Assembly: GCA_041499515.1 (NCBI GenBank)
Contig: JBGQKM010000175.1
Coordinates: 1 to 12,963 of the forward strand
DNA: 12,963 bases
Source: PALSA-1355 sp041499515
GTDB taxonomy: Bacteria; Planctomycetota; Planctomycetia; Pirellulales; PALSA-1355
Direction: 5' to 3'
The position numbers and the translations under genes were made by a program. Of this stretch, positions 12,190 to 12,963 are shown one piece after another (the first letter of the stretch is position 1; each line of letters starts with the position of its first letter). The notes under the pieces are model-generated. The model was not told the origin of the DNA. It saw nothing but the letters and a program-made list of their open reading frames with translations, and did not search any database.

Positions 12190-12963
12190 GTGATTACTGT
12201 TACCCGTTTGCTCGTCCGCCAACTACGCAGTGTCTTGCGACGCGCTGGTATCACCAAGCCGTCGCGAGTCAGCAAAAACTCGATTCTCGTTCGGACTGGC
12301 CCCGATGGTCTGCACGTGCGAGCGATGTCGGACCAGGTGGCCGTCGAATACCATCAGCCGGGCCCATTGCCGGCCGACGAAGTTTTGGCCCCCTTCGAGC
12401 TGCTGGCTGCGGCCGAGGGGCGCGGCCAGGAGCCTGTGACGCTGGAGCCGCAAGGCTCCCGCAATGTGTTGGCCTCGTGGAACGATCACGACATTCCGCA
12501 AGTGATCGAGTTCGACACAGGCCCCCTGGCCGACAGCAAATTCCCCACGTCGCCCGATTCGTTCGAGACCAATGCGCCCCAGTTGCGCGAGGCGCTTAAC
12601 CTGGCAGCCATGATCACTGACAACGATCCGCATCGCTACGCCCTCAACTGCCTGCAATTGCGGGGTGGCGAAGGAAAGATCGTGGCCACCGATGGTCGGC
12701 AGATTCTGGTGCAGTTCGGCTTCCGCTTTCCTTGGACCGATGACCTGTTAGTCGGAGCCTCCCCAGTCTTCGCCTGCCGGGAGTTGTCCGAGGCGGAAGG
12801 CGTGCAGGTTGGTATCGCCGACGATTGGATTGCCTTCAAGATCGGTCTTTGGACCGTCTGGCTGCTTATCAACCGCGAGGGCCGGTTTCCGAAACTGGGC
12901 GATCTGTTCCGCCAGCCGGCTGCCGCCACTTCGCGAATGTCGATCGACGAGTCCGATGCCGAG
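12190..12963 (+). CDS. Divergent DNA polymerase III beta subunit (sliding clamp)-like protein, GTG start, partial at right edge
   Basis: GTG 12190 has GAGGAG (12177-12182) at 7 nt, and the frame stays open to the end of the window (258 codons). The N-terminal part (about 25-60) reads SILVRTGPDGLHVRAMSDQV. Around 133-176 come LREALNLAAMIT, then HRYALNCLQLRG and KIVATDGRQ. The R-Y-A-L then V-ATDG-R pattern is the signature of DnaN clamp domains. Later NREGRFPKLGDL (228-239) resembles the clamp GxFPdy motif. The spacing and the linker segments are unusual, so it is a divergent or plasmid-type clamp, or a DNA-binding relative that does not form a ring. A clamp would tether ligase or polymerase to DNA, which fits the SWIM-ligase and WGR genes upstream. 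The C-terminal part is outside the window. Confidence 0.65.
   Translation, partial: MITVTRLLVRQLRSVLRRAGITKPSRVSKNSILVRTGPDGLHVRAMSDQVAVEYHQPGPLPADEVLAPFELLAAAEGRGQEPVTLEPQGSRNVLASWNDHDIPQVIEFDTGPLADSKFPTSPDSFETNAPQLREALNLAAMITDNDPHRYALNCLQLRGGEGKIVATDGRQILVQFGFRFPWTDDLLVGASPVFACRELSEAEGVQVGIADDWIAFKIGLWTVWLLINREGRFPKLGDLFRQPAAATSRMSIDESDAE

Overview
The window looks like part of a Planctomycetota (Pirellulales-like) genome: GC-rich, with several gene families I associate with planctomycete accessory DNA, very strong Shine-Dalgarno sequences, and frequent TTG or GTG starts. The lineage is an inference from protein character. There is no rRNA or other phylogenetic marker here.

Left edge (1-690): a graveyard of mobile DNA. 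The C-terminal end of an IS1182-type transposase (minus strand, running off the left edge) abuts the C-terminal end of a tyrosine recombinase (plus strand) that still carries its catalytic-tyrosine motif. A hairpin follows, then a short tRNA-3'-end-like string. Next comes a structured stretch with two perfect palindromes, a motif repeated exactly every 10 bp, and a third palindrome that contains the ribosome binding site of the next gene.

Recombinase (690-2657): a complete large serine recombinase (resolvase catalytic domain, recombinase domain, zinc ribbon, coiled coil), closed by a clear intrinsic terminator at 2688-2718. It is the likely mobility gene of the element to its right.

Cargo, first part (2753-4548): a small basic protein, two unrecognised coupled genes, and the N-terminal half of a ubiquitin-like/MoaD-like beta-grasp protein. 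That gene is cut off at about 3993 by foreign DNA that includes an RHS/YD-repeat scrap on the minus strand. The expected C-terminal half, with its glycine tail, is missing, and no E1 or JAB-peptidase partner is visible.

Cargo, second part (4545-7711): a tightly packed plus-strand run of a one-helix membrane peptide, a lipoprotein-like coiled-coil membrane protein, a DUF1257/Ycf35-like protein, a DUF2997 protein, a small coiled-coil protein, and a Ycf46-like AAA+ ATPase. The Ycf35, DUF2997 and Ycf46 types are best known from cyanobacteria and plastids, so their presence as a mobile cassette in a probable planctomycete is notable.

Cargo, third part (7800-12963): unrecognised acidic and cysteine-containing proteins, then what looks like a DNA-processing set: a SWIM zinc-finger/ATP-dependent DNA ligase fusion, a stand-alone WGR protein, a long helical protein, an 81-82-residue protein, a small membrane protein, and a divergent sliding-clamp (DnaN-like) protein running off the right edge. 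All genes from 690 onward read on the plus strand with short gaps or 4-base overlaps, so much of the cargo is probably one or a few long operons. I infer an integrated element that couples an AAA+/Ycf35 module to a DNA end- or nick-processing module; its purpose is unknown.
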